Shown here one piece after another: positions 1 through 8,550 of a DNA stretch of 64,000 nucleotides. The position numbers and the translations under genes are program-made. Position 1 is the stretch's first letter, and every line of letters starts with the position of its first letter. The notes beneath the pieces were generated by a model. The model saw only the letters and a program-made list of their open reading frames with translations. It searched no databases and was not told the DNA's origin. The DNA is from an uncultured Caulobacteraceae bacterium (GTDB lineage: Bacteria > Pseudomonadota > Alphaproteobacteria > Caulobacterales > Caulobacteraceae), in assembly GCA_903872075.1 (NCBI GenBank), contig CAIQJF010000100.1, positions 1-64,000 of the forward strand, written 5' to 3'.

Positions 1-141
1 GCTCGCCGACGTCCTCGGCCGCATCGCAGGTCACCCCGCCCGCCAAATCGACGAGCTGCTGCCGTGGAACTGGAAGGCCGCCCGCAGCGCCGAGGCCGCA
101 GCCGAATAGCTACGCCGATGCGGGGTTCGCCGGATGCTTAC
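1..141 (+). mobile_element. IS66-family insertion sequence, right end (element runs off the window)
   Basis: The window opens inside an IS66-type element. The transposase reading frame ends at 109, and about 30 bp later, at 112-141, lies a sequence ending in GCTTAC. Its reverse complement begins GTAAGC, the conserved tip of IS66-family terminal inverted repeats. The short gap between the transposase stop and the right repeat is usual for this family. The left end, tnpA and tnpB would lie upstream of the window. The 8 bp after 141 (GTCCGAAC) would be one copy of the target duplication, which cannot be checked without the left flank. Confidence 0.75.
2..109 (+). CDS. IS66 family transposase (TnpC), C-terminal fragment
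   Basis: The open frame from position 2 encodes the last 35 residues of a protein and stops at 107-109. It contains the pattern LADVLGRIAGHP..QIDELLPWNW, which matches the conserved C-terminal element of IS66 transposases (consensus of the type V(L/T)RI..HP...DELLPWNW). The catalytic DDE core lies upstream, outside the window. This is a partial gene because of the window edge; whether the full copy is intact cannot be judged. Confidence 0.8.
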   Translation, partial: LADVLGRIAGHPARQIDELLPWNWKAARSAEAAAE

Positions 142-864
142 GTCCGAACAACTCTCAGGTTCCTGTTATTCGCGGAAATCTTGCCATCATTGCCAAGTCG
201 TCTCGAGTCATACGTACGGAGTCAATACGACCGCCGACGCCAATGCCTCAACCGTTAGGGGCCGAACCCGATTTCATTTCCGCGCGGAATATTATAGACA
301 ATATTTCCATCGGAATTCATGTGAAGACAGCCGAAAATGCTTACTCGGCGATCCATTGCGGCGGCCGAACATTTGGGCGGTGAAAATATTGGCGGGCGCG
401 CTCCGACGCGCAGCCAGAAATAACCCTCTTGGGTACTATACGTTCGCACATACTTTAAGGGCAATGGAATATAGGAAATATACCTATATGCGGATGATTT
501 TCAGCGGATACACAATAGCATACAACAGCTATCAGGCACTAACAACGAACAACGACGATAAAAATCGCGGCCTCGTTGCCTGTTGAGACGCGGGGGGGGG
601 CTGGCATGGCGTGCATGACTCAAGAACATTCGACCCAAAGCGACAAATGTTCGCCGTTGAATGTGGTTTTATCCACGAACAATTTCACCCTTTCGCCTCA
701 CTATACTCGCCTTAAATATCGTTTTTCTCCCATTCAAACTGTCATCGGACGGCTAGATGCGCTAAAACTTCTCCTATATACTGGCTCAATTGTCGGTGGC
801 GTCGCGTCATGGTCGACTTTAATATACACGACATATCGCATTTTCGGGAATTAGGCGGTCTCGA
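142..864. other. AT-rich non-coding stretch between the IS66 end and the core genes
   Basis: About 720 bp that is clearly richer in A and T than the rest of the window, with runs such as ATATAGGAAATATACC near 470-490. No open frame here has a recognisable domain or a good ribosome-binding site. The longest plus-strand frame (134-586) has an amino-acid make-up and codon use unlike its neighbours and looks non-coding. A run of nine G lies at 592-600. The stretch resembles decayed horizontally acquired DNA flanking an insertion sequence. Confidence 0.6.
606..854 (+). CDS. Doubtful small protein with one hydrophobic segment
   Basis: An open frame of 82 codons inside the AT-rich stretch. The C-terminal half has a plausible single membrane segment (LLLYTGSIVGGVASWSTLIY). 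No family is recognised, no clear Shine-Dalgarno precedes the ATG, and codon use does not match the surrounding genes. A G9 run lies just upstream. I list it only because it is the best candidate in this gap; it may well be chance. Confidence 0.15.
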   Translation: MACMTQEHSTQSDKCSPLNVVLSTNNFTLSPHYTRLKYRFSPIQTVIGRLDALKLLLYTGSIVGGVASWSTLIYTTYRIFGN

Positions 865-1416
865 TTAAGGTCCGACTCGATAGCCGTCGGCCGGCTTCAC
901 CCAAGCCACCTTGCGCACGATGTCCGGACGCGGCGCGCCATCGACCGACACCTTCGTTTGCAGCGCTCCCTCCGACGCGGGCTCATAGGCCGTGCAGATT
1001 CGCTTGCCGAGCATGCTCTGCAAAGCCGTCTTCACCGCCTGCTGCAGGCGTAGCGTCTGGCTCGGATTGGCAGGTTTTCCCTCGACGACGAAGGTGGCGC
1101 GGTCGATGTCCGGCTCACCCAGCGTCCCGCAGACCTGGGCGTTTTCCACCACCACCGGCGAGACCGTCGTCATGATCAGCGGCGGCGAGGACGACAGCAG
1201 GGCGGTGGCCGTGTTGAGGATCGCGCCATCGGGCCCCGCCGCATAGGCGCCGATCGACTCGCAGCGTTTCTTCGCGGGATCGGGTGCGTAGCATTGCACC
1301 GCGCCGGACCCGGCTTCGGTGATTGGGGGGGGCAGACCGCCCGCCGCCGCGAACGCGGGAAGCAGCAACGCGGCGCTGGCGGCAAGCGGCGCCAGCTTGG
1401 TGGTGGTCTTAGGCAT
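865..1416 (-). CDS. Exported protein of unknown function
   Basis: Encodes 183 residues. The N-terminus MPKTTTKLAPLAASAALLLP is a typical Sec signal peptide, cut probably after AFAAA. The mature part holds cysteines in the motifs AVQCYAPD, KKRCES, QVCGTL and KRICTA, possibly two disulfides. No known domain is recognised. I chose ATG at 1416, not the upstream in-frame codon at 1440, because the signal peptide begins there. The start overlaps the stop of the upstream amidohydrolase by 8 nt, so the two are probably cotranscribed and translationally coupled. Role unknown; periplasmic location inferred. Confidence 0.7.
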   Translation of the reverse strand: MPKTTTKLAPLAASAALLLPAFAAAGGLPPPITEAGSGAVQCYAPDPAKKRCESIGAYAAGPDGAILNTATALLSSSPPLIMTTVSPVVVENAQVCGTLGEPDIDRATFVVEGKPANPSQTLRLQQAVKTALQSMLGKRICTAYEPASEGALQTKVSVDGAPRPDIVRKVAWVKPADGYRVGP

Positions 1417-2269
1417 CGAGCTTGAGCACCTTCCGTGCATTGTCCCGCAGGAACTTCGGCCAGACGTGGTCCTTGAATGGCGCGTCCCGCAAGTCGGTCA
1501 TGATTCGCTCCAGCGACAGCCCCATGGGGAAATAGCCGGCGTAGATGATCTTGTCCGCGCCGCGGCTGTTGGCGTAGCGCACGATCGCCTCCGGATAGTG
1601 CTTCGGCGCGAAGGCTGAGGTCGAATAGTAGAGGTTGGGCCACTTCAGCATCAGCTTCACGGCCAGATCCTCCCACGGCTCGCAGCCGTGTCGGGTGACG
1701 AACACCAGCTCGGGGAAATCGTACATCACCTGATCGATCAGCCGCACCTCCTGCGGCCACATGGGAAACCGCGGGCCCGGCACCCCCGCGCAGGAGAAGA
1801 TCGGCACGTCCAGCTCCACGCACTTGGCGTAGATCGGGTACATCTTGGCGTCCGCGATCCCCACCTGCGGATTGTAGCCGGCGTTGAAGGCGGCGAAGGC
1901 CCGCACGCCGAATTCCTCGTACTGGCGCACCATGTCGCGGATGCCGGCCATGCCCGCGTTGGGATCCACGTTGCCGTGCGCGATGAAGCGGTCCGGGTGA
2001 TCCTTCAGCGCCTTGCGGCTGACCTCGCCGCCGACGCCGATCATGCCGATCTCCACCCCATAGCGGTCCATTTCGCGCAGGGTCAGGCTGATGGGATCGC
2101 CCGCGCCGTAGAGCTCCTTCGGCACGTTCTTGAACATGTATTCCACGGGAAAATCGAACTTGGCTGAAGGGTCCTTCAGCTGCTCGCGGATGAAGTCGTA
2201 CATTTTGAAATCGTCGGCCGGAAAGCCGATCATCGTATCGACGATGCCGATCCCCGAGGGCATGGCCAT
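1409..2269 (-). CDS. Amidohydrolase family protein (Amidohydro_2 type TIM barrel)
   Basis: A 286-residue protein of the metal-dependent amidohydrolase/decarboxylase type (ACMSD-like superfamily). Seen: an N-terminal strand GIVDTMIGFP where family members often carry DxHxH, here without the paired histidines; HGNVDPN near residue 97; VTRHGCEPWEDLA near 192; YFSTS-like YYSTSAFAPKHYPEA; and the late GADKIIYAGYFPMG strand. Length fits the family (about 280-330). The missing first metal-binding histidines suggest either a variant metal site or loss of hydrolase activity. A GGGGAG Shine-Dalgarno-like sequence precedes ATG 2269. It is the first gene of a pair with the exported protein at 865-1416. 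The substrate cannot be told from sequence. Confidence 0.75.
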   Translation of the reverse strand: MAMPSGIGIVDTMIGFPADDFKMYDFIREQLKDPSAKFDFPVEYMFKNVPKELYGAGDPISLTLREMDRYGVEIGMIGVGGEVSRKALKDHPDRFIAHGNVDPNAGMAGIRDMVRQYEEFGVRAFAAFNAGYNPQVGIADAKMYPIYAKCVELDVPIFSCAGVPGPRFPMWPQEVRLIDQVMYDFPELVFVTRHGCEPWEDLAVKLMLKWPNLYYSTSAFAPKHYPEAIVRYANSRGADKIIYAGYFPMGLSLERIMTDLRDAPFKDHVWPKFLRDNARKVLKLDA

Positions 2270-2441
2270 GGGTCAAGCTCCCCGCCAGCATGTGCGGCGC
2301 CGATGGCCGGCCAACGGGCGATCGGCCGGAATCGGATTGGCGAAATTGTCGAGCATGGACCCTCCCCGGGGGTTCGTTTTCAGGCAGGTTAGGCGATAGA
2401 ACCGCGCCGCGTCACCCGCGATGACGAAGGGGAGCCCGCAG

Positions 2442-3191
2442 ATGGCAGCCATGCTCGGACCGTGGGTGGGAATCTTAGCCTATTTCGTCGTCGCCTCACT
2501 CGGACTGTTCGGCGCGGCGCGGCTCGCGCGGGCTCTCGGCGGACGCGACTTCGCCGGCTTTCAACTGCGCTACCAGTCGATCACGCTGCTGCTCGCCATC
2601 GCGGTCCTGTCGGCAACATGGCTGATCGACCCCGCCGCGTTCACGCGCTTCGCGCGGGTCGGCGACATGGCAGCGCCCGCGGGGCCGGTGTCCTGGCCAG
2701 GCGTTGCGCCGGGCGACAGCTGGCGTACGGTCGGCCTGACCATCGGCGGGATCATCACCCTGGCCACCTTGGGCTTCCTGCTCGTTCAGGCCCGCCGTGA
2801 CCAGCCATCGCCGCGCGCTGTGATCGCTCTGGCGCCGCTGATCCTCGCCGCCGCGGCCGCCAACGCCGTCACGGAGGAGGCGCTCTACCGCTTCGTCCCC
2901 GCCGCGGCCCTCGCCGGCGTGCTGGCGCCGGCCGCGATCGTGGCGCTGTCCGCGGCGGGCTTCGGTCTGGCCCACGTAGGGGGAACGCCGGGCGGTCCCA
3001 TCGGCGCCGCCATGGCCGCCTTCCTGGGCGGGTTCCTGGCCAAGGCGCTGCTGGAGACCCAGGGCGTCGGCTGGCCGATTGCGATACATTTTGTGCAGGA
3101 CGTGGTGATCATGGCGTTCCTGGCGGCAAGCCCGCCGCTCCAGCGCAGCCGGGGTCTGGCGACGGCGGACAGGCCTTGCGCGCCTGGTTGA
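2442..3191 (+). CDS. CPBP family intramembrane metalloprotease
   Basis: A 249-residue polytopic membrane protein with about seven hydrophobic segments. It carries the three CPBP (Abi, Rce1-like) motifs in order: EEALYR (EExxxR), FGLAHVGG (FxxxH) and HFVQD (HxxxB-like), which bind the metal and catalyse cleavage within the membrane. Known members process prenylated peptides or bacteriocin-related substrates; the substrate here is unknown. I prefer ATG 2442 over ATG 2421 because GGGGAG lies 7 nt before it. The next gene starts 41 nt downstream and may be cotranscribed. Confidence 0.8.
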   Translation: MAAMLGPWVGILAYFVVASLGLFGAARLARALGGRDFAGFQLRYQSITLLLAIAVLSATWLIDPAAFTRFARVGDMAAPAGPVSWPGVAPGDSWRTVGLTIGGIITLATLGFLLVQARRDQPSPRAVIALAPLILAAAAANAVTEEALYRFVPAAALAGVLAPAAIVALSAAGFGLAHVGGTPGGPIGAAMAAFLGGFLAKALLETQGVGWPIAIHFVQDVVIMAFLAASPPLQRSRGLATADRPCAPG

Positions 3192-3232
3192 TCGGGTCTT
3201 CACTCTCCCCCAGGCAATCAAGGGAGGCGAGC

Positions 3233-3724
3233 GTGCGCACTTTGGGACTGGGACTTCTGGCGGCGATGACGATGGCGGGGAGCGCCGTGGCGGCGACCAG
3301 CACCGCGGACCTGACCGCGCCTATACACACCTTCCTCGACGCCTTCGACAAGGGCGACATCAAGACGGCCGCGTCGACGCATCTGCCCGACGCCGTGATT
3401 ATCGACGAGGTCCCGCCGTACATCTGGCGCGGCCCGACCGCCTTCGCGGACTGGGCCAAGGATCTGACCGCCAATGACGCAAAGCTGGGCATCACCGAAG
3501 AGAAGGTGATCCTCGGCAATGTGGTGCGCACCGAGCACGACGGGTCCCACGCCTATGTGGTCATGGCCGTGGTCTACGCCTTCAAGGACCACGGCGCGCC
3601 GATGCATGAGCCGGCGCGCATGACTTACACCCTGCGCAAACAGGCCGGCGAATGGAAGATTTCCGGCTGGGCCTGGACCGGGCCCAAGCCCAGCAAGGGC
3701 GAGGCTCCGGCGCCGAAGTCCTGA
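3233..3724 (+). CDS. Exported SnoaL/NTF2-like protein (nuclear transport factor 2 fold)
   Basis: Encodes 163 residues starting at GTG 3233, which is preceded by GGGAGG. The N-terminus RTLGLGLLAAMTMAGSAVAA is a signal peptide. The mature part looks like the SnoaL/DUF4440 group of NTF2-like domains: helix TFLDAFDKGDIKTAASTHLPDAV followed by strands DEVPPYIWRG and AYVVMAVVYAF, ending in WKISGWAWTG. Such domains form a cone-shaped pocket and have no fixed catalytic residues, so the function stays open. Periplasmic location is inferred. Confidence 0.7.
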   Translation: MRTLGLGLLAAMTMAGSAVAATSTADLTAPIHTFLDAFDKGDIKTAASTHLPDAVIIDEVPPYIWRGPTAFADWAKDLTANDAKLGITEEKVILGNVVRTEHDGSHAYVVMAVVYAFKDHGAPMHEPARMTYTLRKQAGEWKISGWAWTGPKPSKGEAPAPKS

Positions 3725-3734
3725 GGCGGTTGCC

Positions 3735-4970
3735 CTAAGCCACCCACGCCCCGCCGGCGTTGCCGCGGTAACCCAGCGCCTGATAGGCCCCGTCCACCAC
3801 GGCCTGGCCGCGGGGGTTGAGTAGGATGCCGGGGCCCATCTGGTTCATGGAGTAGCCGAAACTCATCTTGCACTCAGGGTCGGCGAAGCCGATGGAGCCG
3901 CCGGCCCCCACATGTCCAAAGGCCGCCTCGGAGAGGATCGCCGAGCAGGACTCCGTGTTCTCGAGCTTGCGGTTGTCCATGGACTTCATGAAGCCCAGCG
4001 AGAAGCGCGTGGGGATCATCAAGGTGGCGTCCTCATGGGTGGCCACGGAAACCTGGCCCATGCGGGTCAGGGTGTCTGAGCCCACCAGCCGGCGGCCGTT
4101 GAGCGATCCGCCATTGGCCAGGGGCGCATAGAGGCCGGCGAGGCCGCGGCCGTTGGAGCAGCCGGTGGCCGAGCCGATCTCGGCCGCCCGCGCCGCCCGT
4201 TTGTTGGCGTTGAAGCCGCCGCTGTTCAGCATGAACTGCGCCGTCGGGCCTGTGGGGTCGCCGCGCATGGCCAGGGCGATGCGTGAATTGCGCGCCTGAT
4301 CGTCCACCGGCGCGGCCAGCATCAGGGCCACACGGGGCTCATGTTCCTCGGGCAGGCCCATCCAGAAATCGACGCCCTGCGGGCCGGTGACCTCCTCGCG
4401 CAGGAAGACGCCCATGCGCCGGCCCGTGGACCGCCGCACCATCTCGCCTACGGTCCAGGCGCTGGTGACCCCGTGGTAGCCGTTGCGCGTGCCCGGCTTC
4501 CAGAACGGCGTTTCCTTCTCCAACATGGCGACCATGTAGTCGTAGTCGTAATAGGCGCCGTCCTTGAGCTTCTCACGCAGGCCCGGCAGGCCGACGGAAT
4601 GGTCGAGCATCATGGAAACCTGAGCGCCCTCCTTCCCGGCCTGACCGAACTCCGGCCAATAGCGGGTGACGGGCGCGTCCAGATCGAGACGGCCGCGGTC
4701 AGCGGCCATGTGGGCGCACAGGGCCGAGGCGCCCTTCGTGCACGAATAGACCACCGTGATGGTGTCGGACTTCCAGGGATCGCCGCCGGGCGAGACCTGA
4801 CCGCCCCACAGATCCACGACGGTCTTGCCCTCAAGGGTCAGGCAGACGCTGGCCCCTACCTCACCGCGGCGCTCGAAGTTCTCGACGAAAGCGTCGAGCA
4901 CGGGCGCGAAGCGCGGGTCGCAATGCCCCTCGACAAGGCCGCGGGCGGTGGTCTTGGACACCTGGGTCAC
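3735..4970 (-). CDS. Serine hydrolase of the beta-lactamase class C / EstB-like family
   Basis: A 411-residue protein. The catalytic motif SxxK is seen as YSCTKGASAL near residue 83, with the tyrosine motif NGYHGVTSAWTVGEM (YxN-like) near 165 and a late glycine-rich FGHVGAGGSIGFADP (in place of KTG). Family members are esterases or peptidases, seldom true beta-lactamases. GTG 4970 was chosen because GGAGGG lies 7 nt before it; an in-frame ATG at 4985 would place this Shine-Dalgarno inside the gene. No signal peptide is visible, so it is probably cytoplasmic. It is convergent with the SnoaL-like gene (10 nt apart). Confidence 0.85.
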   Translation of the reverse strand: MTQVSKTTARGLVEGHCDPRFAPVLDAFVENFERRGEVGASVCLTLEGKTVVDLWGGQVSPGGDPWKSDTITVVYSCTKGASALCAHMAADRGRLDLDAPVTRYWPEFGQAGKEGAQVSMMLDHSVGLPGLREKLKDGAYYDYDYMVAMLEKETPFWKPGTRNGYHGVTSAWTVGEMVRRSTGRRMGVFLREEVTGPQGVDFWMGLPEEHEPRVALMLAAPVDDQARNSRIALAMRGDPTGPTAQFMLNSGGFNANKRAARAAEIGSATGCSNGRGLAGLYAPLANGGSLNGRRLVGSDTLTRMGQVSVATHEDATLMIPTRFSLGFMKSMDNRKLENTESCSAILSEAAFGHVGAGGSIGFADPECKMSFGYSMNQMGPGILLNPRGQAVVDGAYQALGYRGNAGGAWVA

Positions 4971-5026
4971 GAGCAGTCCCTCCATCTTGTGGTTGCAAAG
5001 CTCATGCAGGCGGATGGCGGCTCAAA

Positions 5027-6259
5027 TCAAGGTCTAACCCTCGCGGCGCCTCGCGACCCGCCCGGCGGGTCGCTCAGCAGGATCAGTTCGAGCGCCGATT
5101 TGACCAGCCACGCCCCGAGCAGCCCCGGCGCTCCGAACCAGCGCGCGCCGGCGTAGAACAGCGCCGTTCCCACCGCAGCGCCGGCGATCGCGCCGACCGT
5201 GGCCCGTCGCCCCCGCCCCTCGCCCTGAAGCTGAGACAGCCGCAGCTGCGCGAAACCGTTGACCGTCACGGCGGCGGCGAACAGCCAGATCGCCCAGCCG
5301 AACGGCGCGGCCAGCCATTGCGCCGGCGCGGCGGGCGACACCGTGAGAATCGCGGCCACAACGGTCAGAAACACCGCGCCCGCGAGGGCCGTCAGCAGCC
5401 ACGCCCCGCGCACAAAGCCCCGGGCGTCGTGGCCGGCGGCCTGCCGGGCGAACAGGATCGGCGCGAGCACATAGGGGATCAGCCAGAACTTCGAGAGCAG
5501 TTCGAAAACAAGATAGTAGCCCGCATAGTCCGCTGCGGTGAGCCAGCGCAGCCCGATCACCCGGTCCGCCGACCCGCCGACGGCGGCGACCACGGAAACG
5601 GCCGCCAGGTCGAGCCAGCGGCGATTGGCCAGTTGTGCGGCAGCCTGTCGCCAGGGGCCGCGTGCCGCGGCGACGGGACGGCCCAGAACCAAGGCCAGCA
5701 GAAGAAGCCGCGCCAGGGTGGATATCGCCAGCGCGGCCGCCAGCGGCAGGCCCATGGCCAGGCACGCGCCGCCGAGGGCAATTCCCCCGGCCAGGCTGCC
5801 CTGCTTGAGGCCGATGGCGGCGGCGTAGCGCCCTTCGAGGTCGAACAGGACCCGAAGATCGGTGGCGCCGAAACCGGCGAAGGCGATCGCAGGGGTCAGG
5901 GCGAGTGCGGACGGTGCGGCGGAGGGATCGGCGAACGCCCAAAGAAGCGTCAGGATGGGCGCGGCGATCAGCGCCTTGAGGAGACCGGCGGCCAAAAAGA
6001 CGGTCTGGGGCGTCGCGCCGATCCCGGCCTCGGTCAAGGCTGCGGCCTTGACGGTCCCTGGCTCCAGACCGGCCGACAGGCTCGCCACCAGCACGAAGGC
6101 GAGGAAGCTCTTCAGCACGCCGGGCGACACCAGACCGCGCAGCGCGAACACCGTGCCCAAAATGACGACGGCGGCGGCCACATAGGCGGCCGTCACCAGC
6201 AGCGCCCGGCCGCCGAGCCTTAATCCGCGCCGCAGGGTCTGGGGCTCTTTGGCGGTCAT
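5027..6259 (-). CDS. Polytopic membrane protein resembling polysaccharide flippases
   Basis: About 410 residues, very hydrophobic, with some 11-12 predicted membrane segments. The pattern of paired helices joined by short basic loops, together with LSKFWLIPYVLAPILFARQAA near the middle, recalls the oligosaccharide flippase/MOP superfamily (Wzx, RfbX), but no diagnostic motif is present. ATG 6259 was chosen because GGAAGG precedes it at a good distance; an upstream ATG at 6304 has no such site. It has no polysaccharide genes next to it. Transport of a lipid-linked sugar is an inference. Confidence 0.6.
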   Translation of the reverse strand: MTAKEPQTLRRGLRLGGRALLVTAAYVAAAVVILGTVFALRGLVSPGVLKSFLAFVLVASLSAGLEPGTVKAAALTEAGIGATPQTVFLAAGLLKALIAAPILTLLWAFADPSAAPSALALTPAIAFAGFGATDLRVLFDLEGRYAAAIGLKQGSLAGGIALGGACLAMGLPLAAALAISTLARLLLLALVLGRPVAAARGPWRQAAAQLANRRWLDLAAVSVVAAVGGSADRVIGLRWLTAADYAGYYLVFELLSKFWLIPYVLAPILFARQAAGHDARGFVRGAWLLTALAGAVFLTVVAAILTVSPAAPAQWLAAPFGWAIWLFAAAVTVNGFAQLRLSQLQGEGRGRRATVGAIAGAAVGTALFYAGARWFGAPGLLGAWLVKSALELILLSDPPGGSRGAARVRP

Positions 6260-6378
6260 GAACCTTCCGCGGGCAGGGTCCGCGCCGGACCTCAGGGATT
6301 CCATCGCATTGCTGAAAATCCTCGATAAGGCTATGGGGCCCTAAGTGCGAGACGGCTCGCGCGCGGGATATGTTGTCG

Positions 6379-6843
6379 ATGAAGGCTCTGTTTTTCGCCG
6401 CGATCATGGTTATTGCGGGCGCGTCGCCCCTGGCTCTGGCGGCGAAGACCAAGCAGGTTTCCCCCGCCGATCAGGCCTACTGCGAGCAGAAGTGGCGGAC
6501 CCTTCCCGCCAACAGCCTCGCCCGCCCGCTCGGCAAGAAGGCCTATATCCAGCAGTGCCTCAACGACTGTCCGCGCGAGGCGGAGGAGAAGCTGCGCAAG
6601 ATCTCCAACGAACGTCAGCGCGGCTATTGCGAAGTCCGGTGGACAGAGATCGTGGCGGCTCACGAAACGGCCGGTCGCACCCACGATGAGTTCATCCGCA
6701 CCTGCGCCGCCAGCTGCCAGGTGATCCTGGCGCCGGTGGCGAGCCAGGCCGGGTTGCTGGGTGGCGGCGCGGCTGGCGCGGCGGGTCTGGCCGGTGGCGC
6801 GGCGGCCGCAGGCGGGGGCGGCGCTCGCCCCGCCAGCCCATGA
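6379..6843 (+). CDS. Small exported cysteine-containing protein, Gly/Ala-rich tail
   Basis: Encodes 154 residues. MKALFFAAIMVIAGASPLAL is a signal peptide. The mature part has two related charged segments, DQAYCEQKWRTLP...QCLNDCP and QRGYCEVRWTEIV...TCAASCQ, which look like an internal duplication with cysteines at matching positions (possible disulfides). The last 35 residues are a Gly/Ala low-complexity tail. ATG 6370 is an alternative start. No known family is recognised. It is followed at once by a strong terminator. Confidence 0.65.
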   Translation: MKALFFAAIMVIAGASPLALAAKTKQVSPADQAYCEQKWRTLPANSLARPLGKKAYIQQCLNDCPREAEEKLRKISNERQRGYCEVRWTEIVAAHETAGRTHDEFIRTCAASCQVILAPVASQAGLLGGGAAGAAGLAGGAAAAGGGGARPASP

Positions 6844-6865
6844 ACACCCGGAAATCTCAAACAAA

Positions 6866-6893
6866 AAACCCGGCGCGTCGCCGCGCCGGGTTT
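6866..6893. terminator. Bidirectional intrinsic terminator
   Basis: A perfect 12-bp stem, AAACCCGGCGCG / CGCGCCGGGTTT, with a TCGC loop. It is flanked by A on the left and T on the right, so it can act on both strands: for the exported-protein gene (plus) and for rplS (minus), which converge here. Confidence 0.85.
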
Positions 6894-6926
6894 CTGTAAG
6901 AGGTCAGGCAGGCTGCTAGTCGAGGC

Positions 6927-7316
6927 TCAGGCCTCGGTGTCGTCCTTGCCCATGTTGCCCGAGGTGCGCTCGGCGATCCGGGCCGACTTCCCGCGACGAT
7001 CACGCAGATAGTAGAGCTTGGCGCGACGGACGGCGCCGCGACGCTTTACCTCGATGGATTCGATCATCGGGGAGAGGATCGGGAAGACCCGCTCGACGCC
7101 TTCGCCGAAGCTGATCTTGCGGACCGTGAAATTTTCCTGGAGGCCGCCACCCGAGCGGGCGATGCAGACGCCTTCATAGGCCTGAACGCGCTCGCGCTCG
7201 CCTTCCTTGATGCGGACATTCACCCGCAGGGTGTCGCCGGCCTGGAAATAGGGGATCTTCTTGCCGTCGAGGAGGCGAGCAACCTCTTCCTGCTCGAGCT
7301 GCTGAATCACGTTCAT
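6927..7316 (-). CDS. rplS: 50S ribosomal protein L19
   Basis: A 129-residue basic protein that begins [12 protein letters not shown] and carries the L19 hallmarks [51 protein letters not shown] and [15 protein letters not shown]19 sits at the interface of the 30S and 50S subunits. The start was set at ATG 7316 by the family N-terminus. The acidic tail (GKDDTEA) is usual in alphaproteobacteria. It lies 26 nt downstream of trmD and is presumably cotranscribed with it. Confidence 0.97.
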   Translation of the reverse strand: MNVIQQLEQEEVARLLDGKKIPYFQAGDTLRVNVRIKEGERERVQAYEGVCIARSGGGLQENFTVRKISFGEGVERVFPILSPMIESIEVKRRGAVRRAKLYYLRDRRGKSARIAERTSGNMGKDDTEA

Positions 7317-7342
7317 CTGTTCAAACTCCTGATTTACTGGGC

Positions 7343-8053
7343 TTAATCGCCCTTTGCCTGTTGATTGGCGAGATGCGCCGCCCACAAATCCGGGCGCCGC
7401 TCCCGCGTCGTGTTCTCCCGTTGCGCCTTGCGCCATTTGGCCACCTCACCGTGATGACCCGACAGCAGCACATCGGGGATATTTTGGCCTTCGAACGTCC
7501 GCGGTCTTGTGAACTGCGGGTGCTCGAGGAGACCGTCCTCGAAACTCTCTTCACTCAAGCTGGCCGCCTCCCCCAGAACGCCGGGGATCAGCCTCACGCA
7601 CGCCTCGATCACCACCTGGGCCGCCGCCTCGCCGCCGGCGAGCACCGCATCCCCGACCGAGACCTCCTCGAACCTCCGCGCGTCGAGCACGCGTTGGTCG
7701 ACCCCCTCGAACCGGCCACACAAAATGACCACGCCCGGCGTCTGGGACCACGCCTTCACCCGCGCCTGGGTCAGGGGGCGACCTCGGGCGCTCATATACA
7801 GAAACGGCCGGCCGTTCGCCGCCACGCTGTCCAGCGCCGAAGCGATAACGTCCGCCCGCATGACCTGCCCGGGCCCACCCCCAGCGGGGGTGTCGTCCAG
7901 GAAGCCGCGCTTATCCTTGGAAAAGGCGCGAATGTCCACCGTTTCCAGACTCCACAGGTTCTGCTCCCGCCAGGCGGTCCCGATGAGCGAGACGCCGAGG
8001 GCGCCGGGAAAGGCGTCCGGGAACATGGTGAGGACGGTGGCGGTGAAAGGCAT
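7343..8053 (-). CDS. trmD: tRNA (guanine(37)-N1)-methyltransferase
   Basis: A 236-residue SPOUT-class methyltransferase that makes m1G37 in tRNAs reading CNN codons, preventing +1 frameshifts. Seen: [18 protein letters not shown] at the N-terminus, [11 protein letters not shown], the knot region [27 protein letters not shown], and [10 protein letters not shown] with the following loop [16 protein letters not shown] (conserved Asp/His of the active site). Length is normal. ATG 8053 fits the family start. The usual upstream partners rpsP and rimM are missing here; instead a VOC-family gene is divergent. Confidence 0.96.
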   Translation of the reverse strand: MPFTATVLTMFPDAFPGALGVSLIGTAWREQNLWSLETVDIRAFSKDKRGFLDDTPAGGGPGQVMRADVIASALDSVAANGRPFLYMSARGRPLTQARVKAWSQTPGVVILCGRFEGVDQRVLDARRFEEVSVGDAVLAGGEAAAQVVIEACVRLIPGVLGEAASLSEESFEDGLLEHPQFTRPRTFEGQNIPDVLLSGHHGEVAKWRKAQRENTTRERRPDLWAAHLANQQAKGD

Positions 8054-8126
8054 GCGTGTATCATAGGGCCCGCGACAGCTCGGCGCGAGCCGGTCGTCCG
8101 GACGGGCGGAACAGGGGAAACAGCCG

Positions 8127-8516
8127 ATGACCATTCCCGATGGCGGCGAGGCGGCGCGGCCGTTTCTGCCGACCCTGGATTTCGGGGCCAGCAGGGCTTT
8201 CTACACGGCGCTGGGCTTCACCCAGGTGTTCGATGGCGAAGTCGCCATCTTCACCATCGGCGCCACCAGCCTGATCCTGCAGCGGTTCTACCAGAAGGAC
8301 TGGGCCGAAAACTGCATGATGCAACTGGCCGTGGACGACATCGCCGACTGGTGGGCCCGCATCGAAGCCCTCGATCTGCCCGGCCGCTTCGGCGTGCGCC
8401 CGCCCCGGCCGCCGAAACGGGAGCCCTGGGGCCTGACCGTGGCCTATGTCTTCGATCCGAGCGGGGTGCTCTGGCACATCACCGACCGGCCGGCGGCGAC
8501 ACCGGACGCCACCTAG
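8127..8516 (+). CDS. VOC (glyoxalase/bleomycin resistance) family protein
   Basis: A 129-residue protein with the paired beta-alpha-beta-beta-beta layout of vicinal oxygen chelate proteins: [20 protein letters not shown] at the start, [18 protein letters not shown] in the middle and [13 protein letters not shown] at the end. This closely resembles bleomycin-resistance/glyoxalase-like proteins that bind small molecules or metal. ATG 8127 follows GGGGAAACAGCCG. The substrate cannot be told. Confidence 0.8.
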   Translation: MTIPDGGEAARPFLPTLDFGASRAFYTALGFTQVFDGEVAIFTIGATSLILQRFYQKDWAENCMMQLAVDDIADWWARIEALDLPGRFGVRPPRPPKREPWGLTVAYVFDPSGVLWHITDRPAATPDAT

Positions 8517-8550
8517 CGTCCGCCGTCGCTCGCGAGCGGCCCCGCGGAGG

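Noticed and set aside
134-586. 150-codon plus-strand open frame in the AT-rich stretch
   Set aside because: No ribosome site, no domain, composition unlike a real protein, and stop-poor only by chance; treated as non-coding.
592-600. G9 tract as a phase-variation switch
   Set aside because: No convincing coding gene covers or directly follows the tract, so there is nothing for it to switch.
3735-4970. Antibiotic-resistance beta-lactamase
   Set aside because: SxxK is present but the KTG and typical class C motifs are altered and there is no signal peptide; EstB-like hydrolase is the better reading.
6331-6864. Minus-strand frame opposite the small exported protein
   Set aside because: The plus-strand frame has a signal peptide, balanced cysteines and a terminator at its end; the minus frame has none.
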